Of a DNA stretch of 64,000 nucleotides, positions 10,051-17,729 are shown in pieces. The notes under the pieces are model-generated. The model saw only the letters and a list, made by a program, of their open reading frames with translations, was not told the origin of the DNA and ran no database searches. Source of the stretch: Oscillospiraceae bacterium (lineage in GTDB: Bacteria; Bacillota; Clostridia; Oscillospirales; Oscillospiraceae); NCBI GenBank assembly GCA_017622295.1, contig JAGARK010000026.1:29840-93839 (forward strand). Reading direction: 5' to 3'. The position numbers and the translations under genes were made by a program. The stretch's first letter is position 1; each line of letters starts with the position of its first letter.

Positions 10051-10625
10051 GTTTCTCCTCCGATTTTGCCGATGGCTTTGACCAGGGGGTACAGCGCCAG
10101 CATCACCAGCACAGACATGACCCCGGCAATGGTAAACACGCCGAAGCGGGCCCACAGGGTGCGGCCGATGAAAATACCGATGGCAAAGAGGCTCCACTCA
10201 TAGAGCATCATGGCCAGCCCGGCACAAAGCATGATGGAACCGAAGCTCCGGTGCCAGAAAACCTGGCGGAAAAGGGATGCTCCGATGACGAACAGGGTGA
10301 TCAGGGCGATCACATAAGGTCCCGGTGCGGAGCCGGAGAACCAGTATATCGCAGAAGCCAGCAGCGCAAACAGGCCGCCGTCCTCCGCGCCCGCCAGAAT
10401 GCCGATGAGCAGAATGCCGCAGACGGCCAGATCCGTGGTGGCGCCGGAGAAACGGAACCGGCTCATCACCACATCCTGGACGATCAGCAGCACCAGGCAC
10501 AGCAGGGCATACAGTGCCCATTTCAGGGTCTGCAGCTGCTGATGGCGGGTCATATGCAGGACCTTCAGAAGATTGGTTCCCTTGGGGTCCGGCTTAAATT
10601 CATATTTTCTGCGTTTTTTTGCCAT
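10038..10625 (-). CDS. mreD: Rod shape-determining protein MreD
   Basis: Small integral membrane protein of 195 aa in the elongasome. After a basic cytoplasmic N-terminus (MAKKRRKYEFKPDPKG) come about five hydrophobic helices from residue 35 onward, the usual MreD topology. The family is poorly conserved in sequence. The assignment rests on topology plus position between mreC and PBP2, which is diagnostic. The start codon at 10625 has only a weak GGAG 11 nt upstream; a later ATG (MTRHQQLQ) is a possible alternative. Confidence 0.85.
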   Translation of the reverse strand: MAKKRRKYEFKPDPKGTNLLKVLHMTRHQQLQTLKWALYALLCLVLLIVQDVVMSRFRFSGATTDLAVCGILLIGILAGAEDGGLFALLASAIYWFSGSAPGPYVIALITLFVIGASLFRQVFWHRSFGSIMLCAGLAMMLYEWSLFAIGIFIGRTLWARFGVFTIAGVMSVLVMLALYPLVKAIGKIGGETWKE

Positions 10626-10628
10626 GAC

Positions 10629-11534
10629 TTATCCAACTCCATCGCTCTGAGGAGCCTGAACAGGCTCGGTGGGCTGATCGGCCTGAGGTACCTGAGGGGT
10701 CTGCTCGGTGGAGCCGAACTGGGTGATGATGAACACCTGCTCCAGCGAGCCGATCTCCGCCGCAGGGTCCAGCACCGCGTACTTGGCAACGCCGGTGTCG
10801 CCGAAGCCGGCGTCCACAACGTGGCCCAGGATCAGTCCCTTGGGATAAATGGTAGAGCCGGAGGTGACCACCTGGTCATTGTTTCGGATGATGGCGGAGG
10901 AATCCAGATAGTCCATCCGCAGCAGGTCCTTGCGGCCTTCCTCGTAGCCGCCGCTGACCATGCCGTTGTAGCCGGAAGATGCGATGGTGGCAGAGATCTC
11001 CAGGGTGGAGTCCAGAACGGTCTTGACCACGGCGTAGTTGGGACCGGCTTCGGTCACCAGACCCACGACTTCGCCGTTGGCGGTAATCACACACATATTC
11101 TCGGCAATGCCCACGTTGCTGCCGCGGTTGATGGTGAAGGTACTGGTCCAGTCGGTGGCGCTCCAGGAGATGATATAGGCGTCGGTGGTGACATAGTCCT
11201 CATTGTAGGACAGCAGACCCATCTGCTGGCGCAAGCGCTCGTTGTCACGAGCCGTGGCGTCAGCCCGGCGGGCGGTATCCTCCATCTCGGCGATCTGGGC
11301 CTTCAGGGCCTCATTTTCCGCAGCCAGGGTCTCATAGCGGAACATATAGCTGTAAAACTGCTCGGCGGAGCTGGTCAGCGCATTGGCGCCGGCCCGGAAA
11401 GGAGCCAGGGCGCCCTGGACCAGCATACCGGGAATGCTCATACCGGTGGCGTTGCTCAGCACCGCCAGGCCCGCGGCCAGCAGCACCGCCACGATGATCA
11501 GCACCCGGATCCGGGTTGTAAACAAATGTCTCAT
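10629..11534 (-). CDS. mreC: Rod shape-determining protein MreC
   Basis: Bitopic membrane protein of 301 aa that links PBP2 to the cytoskeletal elongasome. A membrane helix at about 8-25 is followed by a coiled-coil stretch (AENEALKAQIAEMEDTAR, about 70-110) and the extracellular beta-barrel domain. That order is typical of MreC. The C-terminal 25 residues are Pro/Gln-rich. The ATG at 11534 follows GGGAG; a longer frame upstream runs into maf. It overlaps maf by 4 nt and is followed by mreD after 3 nt. mreB is not next to it here, so the actin-like partner must be encoded elsewhere. Confidence 0.93.
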   Translation of the reverse strand: MRHLFTTRIRVLIIVAVLLAAGLAVLSNATGMSIPGMLVQGALAPFRAGANALTSSAEQFYSYMFRYETLAAENEALKAQIAEMEDTARRADATARDNERLRQQMGLLSYNEDYVTTDAYIISWSATDWTSTFTINRGSNVGIAENMCVITANGEVVGLVTEAGPNYAVVKTVLDSTLEISATIASSGYNGMVSGGYEEGRKDLLRMDYLDSSAIIRNNDQVVTSGSTIYPKGLILGHVVDAGFGDTGVAKYAVLDPAAEIGSLEQVFIITQFGSTEQTPQVPQADQPTEPVQAPQSDGVG

Positions 11535-12106
11535 AGATTTTCTCCCATCATATCCGGGGCCATTTCCCGGAGAATCTGTCCCAGACGGCACACAGGAAGG
11601 CCCACCACATTATAATAGTCTCCCTCCAGCGCGGTGCAGAACAGCGCCGCGCCGCCCTGGATGCCATAAGCGCCGGCCTTATCCATGGGTTCGCCGGTGG
11701 CGACATAAGCCAGTATCTCCCTTTCGGTGAGTTCCCGGAAATGGATGTCGGTGATTTCGGTGCAGGTGTGAGCCTTGTCGCCCCGCAGCACCGTCACGCC
11801 GGTCATGACCTGGTGGGCCCGGCCGGAGAGGCTCCGGAGCATCGCCGCCGCCTCATCTTCCGTGCGGGGCTTGCCCAGTACCTTACCGTCGCAGACCACG
11901 ATGGTATCGGCGGCCACCACCACATCGTCGGCTTCCCGGGGCGTGGCAGCAGCCTTCAGGCTGCTGATCCGGGCCACCTCCCGCTCAGGGGGCAGCGAAG
12001 GGTCCATGGTTTCGTCAATATCCGCCGCCCGGATCACGAAGGGAACGTGGAACAGGCCCATCAGTTCCTTCCGCCGGGGGGAGGCGGATGCTAAGATCAA
12101 GTTCAT
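11531..12106 (-). CDS. maf: Maf family nucleoside triphosphate pyrophosphatase
   Basis: Cytoplasmic house-cleaning pyrophosphatase of 191 aa that hydrolyses dTTP/UTP or modified nucleotides to monophosphates; the family is also known as septum formation inhibitor. The N-terminal loop LASASPRRKELM at about 4-15 is the Maf signature. Asp and Lys residues of the active site follow in ADIDE, AADTIV and the GKVLGKPRTEDEA segment. The start at 12106 follows AGGAAGGAAATAGT. Its 3' end overlaps the mreC start by 4 nt, giving the common maf-mre arrangement of Firmicutes. Confidence 0.93.
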   Translation of the reverse strand: MNLILASASPRRKELMGLFHVPFVIRAADIDETMDPSLPPEREVARISSLKAAATPREADDVVVAADTIVVCDGKVLGKPRTEDEAAAMLRSLSGRAHQVMTGVTVLRGDKAHTCTEITDIHFRELTEREILAYVATGEPMDKAGAYGIQGGAALFCTALEGDYYNVVGLPVCRLGQILREMAPDMMGENL

Positions 12107-12131
12107 ACTATTTCCTTCCTAAGATAAAGCA

Positions 12132-12152
12132 CGTCATTGCGAGCCAGTGCGA
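12132..12152. repeat. Fragment of a GTCATTGCGAG-type repeat
   Basis: GTCATTGCGAGCCAGTGCG lies between maf and the U32 gene. It matches the inverted end (CTCGCAATGAC) of the larger element at 59878-59951 and is probably a remnant of the same family. Confidence 0.4.
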
Positions 12153-12154
12153 TT

Positions 12155-14239
12155 TTATTCCACTCCCCGCAGATACAGGCCTCTGGTGCAGGCACCGGGG
12201 TCGAAGGGGCTGGGATGTACATAGTCAGAGAGCACCCGGTCCACTTCCTTACTGCTTTCGGTGGTGAAATACAGCCGGGTGGCCCAGACGCCGATCTTGG
12301 TCAGATCCTCCTGACGGTCCAGCCAGCTAAGCTTCTTACCGTTGAGCAGAACGCTGCGGCAGGAATCGCCGTCCTTGATAACAGGGAAGTCGGCGCCGGT
12401 CTTGTCGGTCAGCTTCAGGGCGGGGCCGGTCTTGCAGGAGCACTCGCCGCTGCGGCCCCGGAACAGACAGTTTTCCGTCACCATCAGGGGCATCCGTCCG
12501 TAGATCAGGATCTCACAGGGAACCGTCTTGCTCAGATCCCGGATCTGGGGCATGGTCATCTCAAAGCTGAGGGTCACGGAGGCCAGATTCAGCTTGCTGA
12601 GGAAATACACGGAGCCGGAATTGTAAATGTTCAGGCCAAAGTCGCCGTGGATCCGCAATCCCAGCTCCCGGGCAACCATCAGAAGGCCCACATTGCCCAC
12701 CAACACATCCTTCAAGCCCAGGGACTGGAGCTTCTGCAGGTCTGCCTTGAGCTTAACCAGCTCCTTGTCGTGGGCAATGCGGGGCAGCACTGCCGCCACC
12801 TTGCCCCGGCTCAGCAGATCCAGACACAGCTGGGAATCCGCCAGCAGCACATGCAGGGGAACATAGAGCATCACCGTCTCCAGCTTCAGAAGCTTGGGGG
12901 TGATCTGGTCGGCAGAGGTGACCTGAACGGACAGGCCGGGCATGCCGGCGTGGCCCAGATGGTCGGGGATCCGGGCCGGCTTGCCCAGGGTGGGCTTCTC
13001 CCGGCGGGCCCGGAGGGCGCTGAGCTGATTCAGGGCGTCACGGCGCATGGCGTTGATGGCTGCGGCGGACATGGTCAGGCCCGGCTCCACCTGGGTGCGG
13101 ACCTCCACACAGCGGTAGGGGGTGCCGCCGGTCTTGCTGAGCCGCTGGGCCAGGGCCGCAGGCTCCAGAGGGACATTTCGCGCCACCTCGGGCATGGGGC
13201 CGGCGACCTTGCAGACCCGTCCGTCGGGATCGGTGACGGTCAGGGAGCTGCCCTTGGAGGAAACCACCGCCCGGAAGACGATGTCCACCAGGGGATTTTC
13301 CGCATTTTCATAGGACTGGCGGGCAGCCTGGAGCCACTTGGGATGGTCCTTGTCATCCTTGCGGATGCCGAACATCTGGGGGCCGGTCTGACCGAGATAG
13401 TAATCATCGGTAAAGCCCTCCCGGTTGAAGGCCATGTAAAGGGCGTCCATCATGGTGTCGGTGACCACGCCTTCGTCGATGGCCCGGCGGTAGACGGCGG
13501 TGACGGTGGCCACATACTCAGGCCGCTTCATACGGCCCTCCAGCTTCAGCGAGGCAACGCCCATGGCTTCCAGATCCTTGACGTAATCCACCAGACAGTT
13601 GTCCTTCAGACTCAGGGGATACTTGTTCTCCCAGTGGTTGTAGCCGTAGCTCTGGCGGCAGGGCTGGGCGCAGCGGCCCCGGTTGCCGGACCGGCCGCCG
13701 ATGGCGGCGGACAGGTAGCACTGGCCGGAGTAGCACATGCACAGGGCGCCGTGGCCGAAGACCTCGATCTCAATGGGAGAATTGGCGCAGATATACTTGA
13801 TCTCCTCAGCGGAAAGCTCCCGGCTGAGGACCACACGGCTCATACCCAGGGCGGCGCAGAACAGCACGCCGGGGAGGGAATGGACCGTCAGCTGGGTGGA
13901 GCCGTGGAGGGGCACCTTGGGCGCCACCTGGCGGCACAGCTGAATCACGCCCAGATCCTGGACGATGAAGGCATCCACATCCGCCTCCGCCGCCTGGCGG
14001 ATCAGGGTGGTCAGTTCGGTCATTTCCCGGTCAGAGACCAGGGTATTCAGGGTAAGATGCACCGCCACACCCCGGACATGGCAGTATTTCACCGCCTCCA
14101 CCAGGGTCTGGGGAGTAAAGTTTTTTGCACTCTGGCGGGCATTGAACATGCCGCAGCCCAGATACACCGCATTGGCGCCGTTTTGAACCGCGGCGCGGAG
14201 GGCTTCCATAGATCCCGCGGGGGCTAATAATTCCAGCAT
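12155..14239 (-). CDS. U32 family peptidase-like protein with C-terminal DUF3656-type region
   Basis: Peptidase U32 family protein of 694 aa. Several characterised relatives (RlhA, TrhP) are needed for RNA hydroxylation rather than proteolysis, so an RNA-modification role is more likely than a protease. The N-terminal barrel starts LELLAPAGS. The U32 signature runs from about 157 to 195 with Cys167, Cys169, Cys174, Cys190 and Cys194, candidate iron-sulfur or metal ligands. The length fits the long U32-DUF3656 class. The ATG at 14239 follows GGAGAGAGACGCTT, and an extended -10 promoter lies just upstream. It is transcribed toward maf and may be read through into that operon. Confidence 0.85.
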   Translation of the reverse strand: MLELLAPAGSMEALRAAVQNGANAVYLGCGMFNARQSAKNFTPQTLVEAVKYCHVRGVAVHLTLNTLVSDREMTELTTLIRQAAEADVDAFIVQDLGVIQLCRQVAPKVPLHGSTQLTVHSLPGVLFCAALGMSRVVLSRELSAEEIKYICANSPIEIEVFGHGALCMCYSGQCYLSAAIGGRSGNRGRCAQPCRQSYGYNHWENKYPLSLKDNCLVDYVKDLEAMGVASLKLEGRMKRPEYVATVTAVYRRAIDEGVVTDTMMDALYMAFNREGFTDDYYLGQTGPQMFGIRKDDKDHPKWLQAARQSYENAENPLVDIVFRAVVSSKGSSLTVTDPDGRVCKVAGPMPEVARNVPLEPAALAQRLSKTGGTPYRCVEVRTQVEPGLTMSAAAINAMRRDALNQLSALRARREKPTLGKPARIPDHLGHAGMPGLSVQVTSADQITPKLLKLETVMLYVPLHVLLADSQLCLDLLSRGKVAAVLPRIAHDKELVKLKADLQKLQSLGLKDVLVGNVGLLMVARELGLRIHGDFGLNIYNSGSVYFLSKLNLASVTLSFEMTMPQIRDLSKTVPCEILIYGRMPLMVTENCLFRGRSGECSCKTGPALKLTDKTGADFPVIKDGDSCRSVLLNGKKLSWLDRQEDLTKIGVWATRLYFTTESSKEVDRVLSDYVHPSPFDPGACTRGLYLRGVE

Positions 14240-14272
14240 AAGCGTCTCTCTCCATATGGTATACTTGGACAC

Positions 14273-14281
14273 ATTATAGCA
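14273..14281 (-). promoter_or_regulatory. U32 gene promoter (extended -10)
   Basis: On the minus strand TGCTATAAT gives a perfect -10 (14273-14278) with the TGn extension. No good -35 is seen at 17 bp. Confidence 0.5.
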
Positions 14282-14293
14282 CAATCACTTTCG

Positions 14294-14319
14294 GAATTCT
14301 ACCCTCCGGGGTAGAATTC
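14294..14319. promoter_or_regulatory. Perfect 11-bp inverted repeat in a divergent promoter region
   Basis: GAATTCTACCC and GGGTAGAATTC form a perfect hairpin or palindromic operator with a TCCG loop. There is no T-run. It sits upstream of the U32 promoter and about 90 bp before the promoter of the P-ATPase unit. 14320-14410 shows nothing else recognisable. Confidence 0.4.
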
Positions 14320-14410
14320 ATGAAATATTAATACTGATTTCACACAAATCCCACCGGAACCGGGTCAGCGCGAAAACATAGAATCTGTAACAAATTGCCT
14401 GCAAAAATTC

Positions 14411-14439
14411 TTGACAGGATTGGTCTTTTCTGTTAATTT
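14411..14439 (+). promoter_or_regulatory. Promoter of the peptide/DUF6110/P-ATPase unit
   Basis: -35 TTGACA (14411-14416), 17-bp spacer, -10 TAATTT (14434-14439). It precedes the 26-aa frame by about 25 bp. Confidence 0.6.
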
Positions 14440-14465
14440 TAGAGTATAAAGGAGCGTGATACACT

Positions 14466-14546
14466 GTGAAATCCCATAAGTTCTGGGCCTGGGCCGCTGT
14501 GTTCAGCATGTTCATGGTCATGATCACCGGCTATAAACACAAGTAA
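14466..14546 (+). CDS. 26-aa hydrophobic peptide, DUF6219-like
   Basis: Short frame, GTG 14466 to TAA 14546, encoding M-KSHKFWAWAAVFSMFMVMITGYKHK. AAGGAG lies 11 nt upstream, directly behind a promoter, which supports translation. A single hydrophobic helix (about residues 6-20) is flanked by Lys/His-rich ends. The pattern KSHKFWA...TGYK recalls the small DUF6219 proteins often seen near DUF6110 genes; that link is from memory and untested. It is separated from the DUF6110 gene by 18 bp and is presumably co-transcribed. Possible roles are membrane partner or regulator of the ATPase. Confidence 0.6.
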   Translation: MKSHKFWAWAAVFSMFMVMITGYKHK

Positions 14547-14564
14547 TTCAAGGAGGATTCCATT

Positions 14565-14837
14565 ATGATTTTCGGTTGGGGAAAGATTGCCACCTTCGTC
14601 GGCGGCGCGCTGTTCGGCAGCGTCGGCGTCAAGCTGCTGACCAGTAAGGATGCCAAGAAGGTTTACACCCACGCCACCGCCGCTGTCCTGCGTGCCAAGG
14701 ACTCCGTTATGGAGACCGTCACCCAGGTGCAGGAGAACTGCGAGGATATCCTGGCTGATGCAAAGAGCATCAACGAAGCACGGGCTGCCGAAGAAGCGCA
14801 GTATGTCGGTGAGGACAAGGAAGAGGTTATCGGCTGA
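14565..14837 (+). CDS. DUF6110 family small protein
   Basis: Protein of 90 aa with a glycine-rich hydrophobic N-terminus (FGWGKIATFVGGALFGSVGV, about 3-22), then SKDAKKVYTHATAAVLRAKDS and an acidic C-terminal half. This matches what I recall of the DUF6110 family, which commonly precedes heavy-metal P-type ATPases. No function is established. The start at 14565 follows AAGGAGG. A rho-independent terminator separates it from the ATPase, so the ATPase may be expressed at a lower level by read-through. Confidence 0.8.
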   Translation: MIFGWGKIATFVGGALFGSVGVKLLTSKDAKKVYTHATAAVLRAKDSVMETVTQVQENCEDILADAKSINEARAAEEAQYVGEDKEEVIG

Positions 14838-14854
14838 TTATCTGCAAAAACCAG

Positions 14855-14882
14855 GCCGCCCGCACACTGCGGGCGGCTTTTT
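14855..14882 (+). terminator. Terminator between the DUF6110 gene and the P-ATPase
   Basis: 10-bp stem GCCGCCCGCA / TGCGGGCGGC with a CAC loop and five T residues. It lies only 22 bp before the ATPase start, so it may act as an attenuator. Confidence 0.85.
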
Positions 14883-14903
14883 GCTCCAAGAGAGGTTTCT
14901 CCT

Positions 14904-16976
14904 ATGAGATGTAAAATTCTTCACGAAAGCAAGGGCCGCATCCGGCTCCACGCGGAGGTGGGCCGGATGTCCATGGAAGAGGCGGACCAGCTGGAAAATT
15001 ATCTGAACCAGCAGCCTCAGGTCCAGCGGGCCACCGTTCACGAGCGGACCTGCAATATCATCATTCTCTACACCGGGGACCGCGGTCGCCTGGTCCAGGC
15101 CATCGCCGCCTTCCAATTCCGCCGGGAGGACATGGTCCCCTCCACGCCGGAAAACAGCAGCCGGGCTCTGAACCGGCAGTATGAGGAGCGGCTGGTGCGG
15201 ATGTGCGTCACCCGGGGCCTGAGAATTCTGTTCGTGCCCATGCCCCTGCGAAAGATCTGGGCCACCATCCGTGCCTGCCGCTATGTCTGGAAGGGCATCA
15301 AATGCCTGCTGAAGGGCAAGCTGGAGGTAGCCATTCTGGACGCCCTGTCCATCGGCATCTCCATCGCCCGGGGCGATTACCCCACAGCGGCTTCGGTGAT
15401 GTTCATGCTGAAGGTCAGCGAGCTGCTGGAGGAATGGACCCGGAAGAAGGCCCTGAGCGATCTGGCCCGGTGCATGTCGCTGAATGTGGACCGGGTGTGG
15501 CTGCGCGCCGACGAGGGCGAAGTCCTCGTACCCATCGGTCAGGTCAGGGAAGGCGACATCATCTGCATCCGGGCCGGCTCCGTGGTGCCCCTGGACGGCA
15601 AGGTGGTGGAGGGCGATTCCAGCGTCAATCAGGCCTCCCTCACCGGCGAGAGCATGGCCGTCCACAAGAGCGTGGGCGCCTCCATCTACGCCGGCTCCGT
15701 GGTGGAGGAGGGTGAATGCGTCATTCAGGTGGGCCTGAGCCAGGGCTCCAGTCGGTATGACCAGATCGTCAGCATGATCGTCGAATCCGAGAAGCTGAAA
15801 TCCGAGACGGAAGACCGGGCACTGTACCTGGCGGACAAGCTGGTGCCCTACTCTCTGGCAGGCACGGCCCTGACCTATCTTCTGACCCGCAATGTGACCC
15901 GGGCCATCTCCATTCTGATGGTGGATTTCTCCTGCGCACTGAAGCTGAGTATGCCCCTTGCGGTGCTCTCTGCCATGCGCGAATGCAGCAATTACCACAT
16001 CACCGTCAAGGGCGGCAAATATCTGGAGGTTGTGGCCAACGCCGACACCATCGTCTTCGACAAAACCGGCACCCTGACCCGGGCGGAGCCCACGGTTGTG
16101 GATGTGGTTCCCTTCGGCGGACGGGACCCGGAGCGGGTGCTGCGCATTGCTGCCTGTCTGGAAGAGCACTATTTCCACTCCATGGCCAACGCCGTCATCA
16201 AGGCGGCGGTAGACCGGGGCATCGTCCACGACGAGATGCACACCAAGCCCGAATATGTGGTGGCCCACGGCATCGCCAGCTACATCGACGGGGAGAAGGT
16301 GGTCATCGGCAGCCACCACTTCGTCTTCGAGGACGAGGGCTGCGTCATCCCGGAGGGGGAGGAAGAAAAATTCCATACCATCCCCAATGAATACTCCCAG
16401 CTGTATCTGGCTGCCGGCGGCGTGCTGGCAGGCGTCATCTGCATCTTCGATCCCCTGCGGCAGGAGGCCGCTGAGGTTCTGAACGAGCTGCGGGAACTGG
16501 GTATCAGCCGCATCATCATGATGACCGGTGACAACGAGCGCACCGCCGCAGCGGTGGCCCGGAAGGTGGGCGTGGACGTTTACCATTCCGGCGTCATGCC
16601 CGAGGACAAATCCCGGTTCGTGGAAGCCGAAAAGGCCGCAGGCCGCACCGTCATCATGATCGGCGACGGCATCAATGATTCCCCCGCCCTGTCGGCGGCG
16701 GACGCGGGCATCGCCATCAGCAGCGGTGCCGCCATTGCCCGGGAGATCGCGGACATCACCATCGGCGGCGAGGATCTGCGGGAGCTGGTAGTTCTGCGGC
16801 GCATCGCCATGAAGCTCCAGCAGCGCATCAACAGCAACTACCGCTTCATCATGGGCTTCAACGGCGGTCTGATCGGACTGGGCGCCATCGGCGTTCTGCC
16901 GCCGGCCACCTCCGCGCTGCTGCATAACACCTCTACTCTGGGCGTGACCATGCACTCCATGACGAATCTGCTGTAA
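14904..16976 (+). CDS. Divergent heavy-metal translocating P-type (P1B-like) ATPase
   Basis: P-type ATPase of 690 aa predicted to export a transition metal. An N-terminal HMA-like fold without a CxxC pair covers about 1-70. The actuator motif LTGES is at 246-250, the phosphorylation site DKTGT at 386-390, and the hinge GDGINDSPAL at 587-596. Two hallmark motifs are altered. The membrane metal site, normally CPC or SPC, reads FSC at 342-344 (DFSCALKLSMP), and the nucleotide-domain HP pair reads HS at 425-426. The first membrane helices are shortened and basic. Metal specificity therefore cannot be read from the motif. It follows the DUF6110 gene, a recurrent pairing. The gene ends at a shared terminator facing rsmG. 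Confidence 0.85.
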   Translation: MRCKILHESKGRIRLHAEVGRMSMEEADQLENYLNQQPQVQRATVHERTCNIIILYTGDRGRLVQAIAAFQFRREDMVPSTPENSSRALNRQYEERLVRMCVTRGLRILFVPMPLRKIWATIRACRYVWKGIKCLLKGKLEVAILDALSIGISIARGDYPTAASVMFMLKVSELLEEWTRKKALSDLARCMSLNVDRVWLRADEGEVLVPIGQVREGDIICIRAGSVVPLDGKVVEGDSSVNQASLTGESMAVHKSVGASIYAGSVVEEGECVIQVGLSQGSSRYDQIVSMIVESEKLKSETEDRALYLADKLVPYSLAGTALTYLLTRNVTRAISILMVDFSCALKLSMPLAVLSAMRECSNYHITVKGGKYLEVVANADTIVFDKTGTLTRAEPTVVDVVPFGGRDPERVLRIAACLEEHYFHSMANAVIKAAVDRGIVHDEMHTKPEYVVAHGIASYIDGEKVVIGSHHFVFEDEGCVIPEGEEEKFHTIPNEYSQLYLAAGGVLAGVICIFDPLRQEAAEVLNELRELGISRIIMMTGDNERTAAAVARKVGVDVYHSGVMPEDKSRFVEAEKAAGRTVIMIGDGINDSPALSAADAGIAISSGAAIAREIADITIGGEDLRELVVLRRIAMKLQQRINSNYRFIMGFNGGLIGLGAIGVLPPATSALLHNTSTLGVTMHSMTNLL

Positions 16977-16988
16977 AACACAACATAA

Positions 16989-17023
16989 AAAATCCCGAAT
17001 GCATCTGCATTCGGGATTTTTAC
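16989..17023. terminator. Bidirectional terminator between the P-ATPase gene and rsmG
   Basis: ATCCCGAATGCA pairs with TGCATTCGGGAT around a two-base loop, flanked by A and T runs, so it works for both converging genes. Confidence 0.9.
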
Positions 17024-17024
17024 A

Positions 17025-17729
17025 TTACAGGGGGGACTGCTTGATCTTGGCATAGCGCCGGGGGTACTGCTTGGGGGTGGGGGCCACTTTTTTCAGCACG
17101 ATCACGGAATGGTTCGTGCCGTCCACGGGGAAGTCCTTCACTTCCTCCAGCTGCAGACCCAGCTTCTTGATGGCGTTCTTCGCCTCGGCCAGCTCTTCCC
17201 GGGCGGCTGCGCCCTTCAGGGCCAGCACCTTGCCGCCCACCCGGACATAGGGAGCCGTCAGCTCCAGCAGGATGTTCAGCCGGGCAACAGCACGGGAGGT
17301 AGCATAATCAAACTTCTCCCGATGGTCCGCCACCGCTTCCTCCGCCCGGGCGGTGATGCAGCGGGCATTGGAAACACCCAGCTCCGGCAGGACCGTCTCC
17401 AGCCAGTTGACCCGCTTGGCAAGGGAATCCAGCAGCGTCACCTTCGCCTCGGGGCAAGCGATGGCCGTGGGCACGCCGGGAAAGCCCGCACCGCAGCCCA
17501 CATCGATCAGACTTCTGCCCGCCAGGTCCGCGCATTTCAGCACGGACAGGCTGTCGAGCAGGTGGAGCTTTGCCACCTGGGCGCTCTCGGTAATGGCGGT
17601 CAGGTTCATGACCTCGTTCTGCTTGACCACAGCGGCGCCGAAGGCGCAGAGCTTCTGGCAGGTTTCGCCGCTCAGCTCCAGACCCAGCTCCGGCAGGCCC
17701 TCTTTCAGGGTTTTCAGCATCAGTTCCAT
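17025..17729 (-). CDS. rsmG: 16S rRNA (guanine527-N7)-methyltransferase RsmG
   Basis: SAM-dependent methyltransferase of 234 aa that makes m7G527 in 16S rRNA; its loss gives low-level streptomycin resistance. Motif I is LIDVGCGAGFPGVP at about 94-107, with LDSLAKRVNWLE following and SRAVARL at about 165. The RsmG family pattern is clear. The start at 17729 overlaps the upstream DUF3810 stop by one base (TGATG), so it is translationally coupled. In many Firmicutes rsmG sits beside mnmG and rpmH near the origin; here it is 22 kb away from rpmH. Confidence 0.95.
   Translation of the reverse strand: MELMLKTLKEGLPELGLELSGETCQKLCAFGAAVVKQNEVMNLTAITESAQVAKLHLLDSLSVLKCADLAGRSLIDVGCGAGFPGVPTAIACPEAKVTLLDSLAKRVNWLETVLPELGVSNARCITARAEEAVADHREKFDYATSRAVARLNILLELTAPYVRVGGKVLALKGAAAREELAEAKNAIKKLGLQLEEVKDFPVDGTNHSVIVLKKVAPTPKQYPRRYAKIKQSPL

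Noticed and set aside
12137-14227. Plus-strand open frame opposite the U32 gene (about 696 codons)
   Set aside because: Same codon-bias shadow effect; no ribosome site and no recognisable motif.
14838-16955. Minus-strand open frame opposite the P-ATPase gene (about 705 codons)
   Set aside because: Starts inside the ATPase gene and reads a His/Asp/Gly-rich shadow; the ATPase frame has all P-type motifs.
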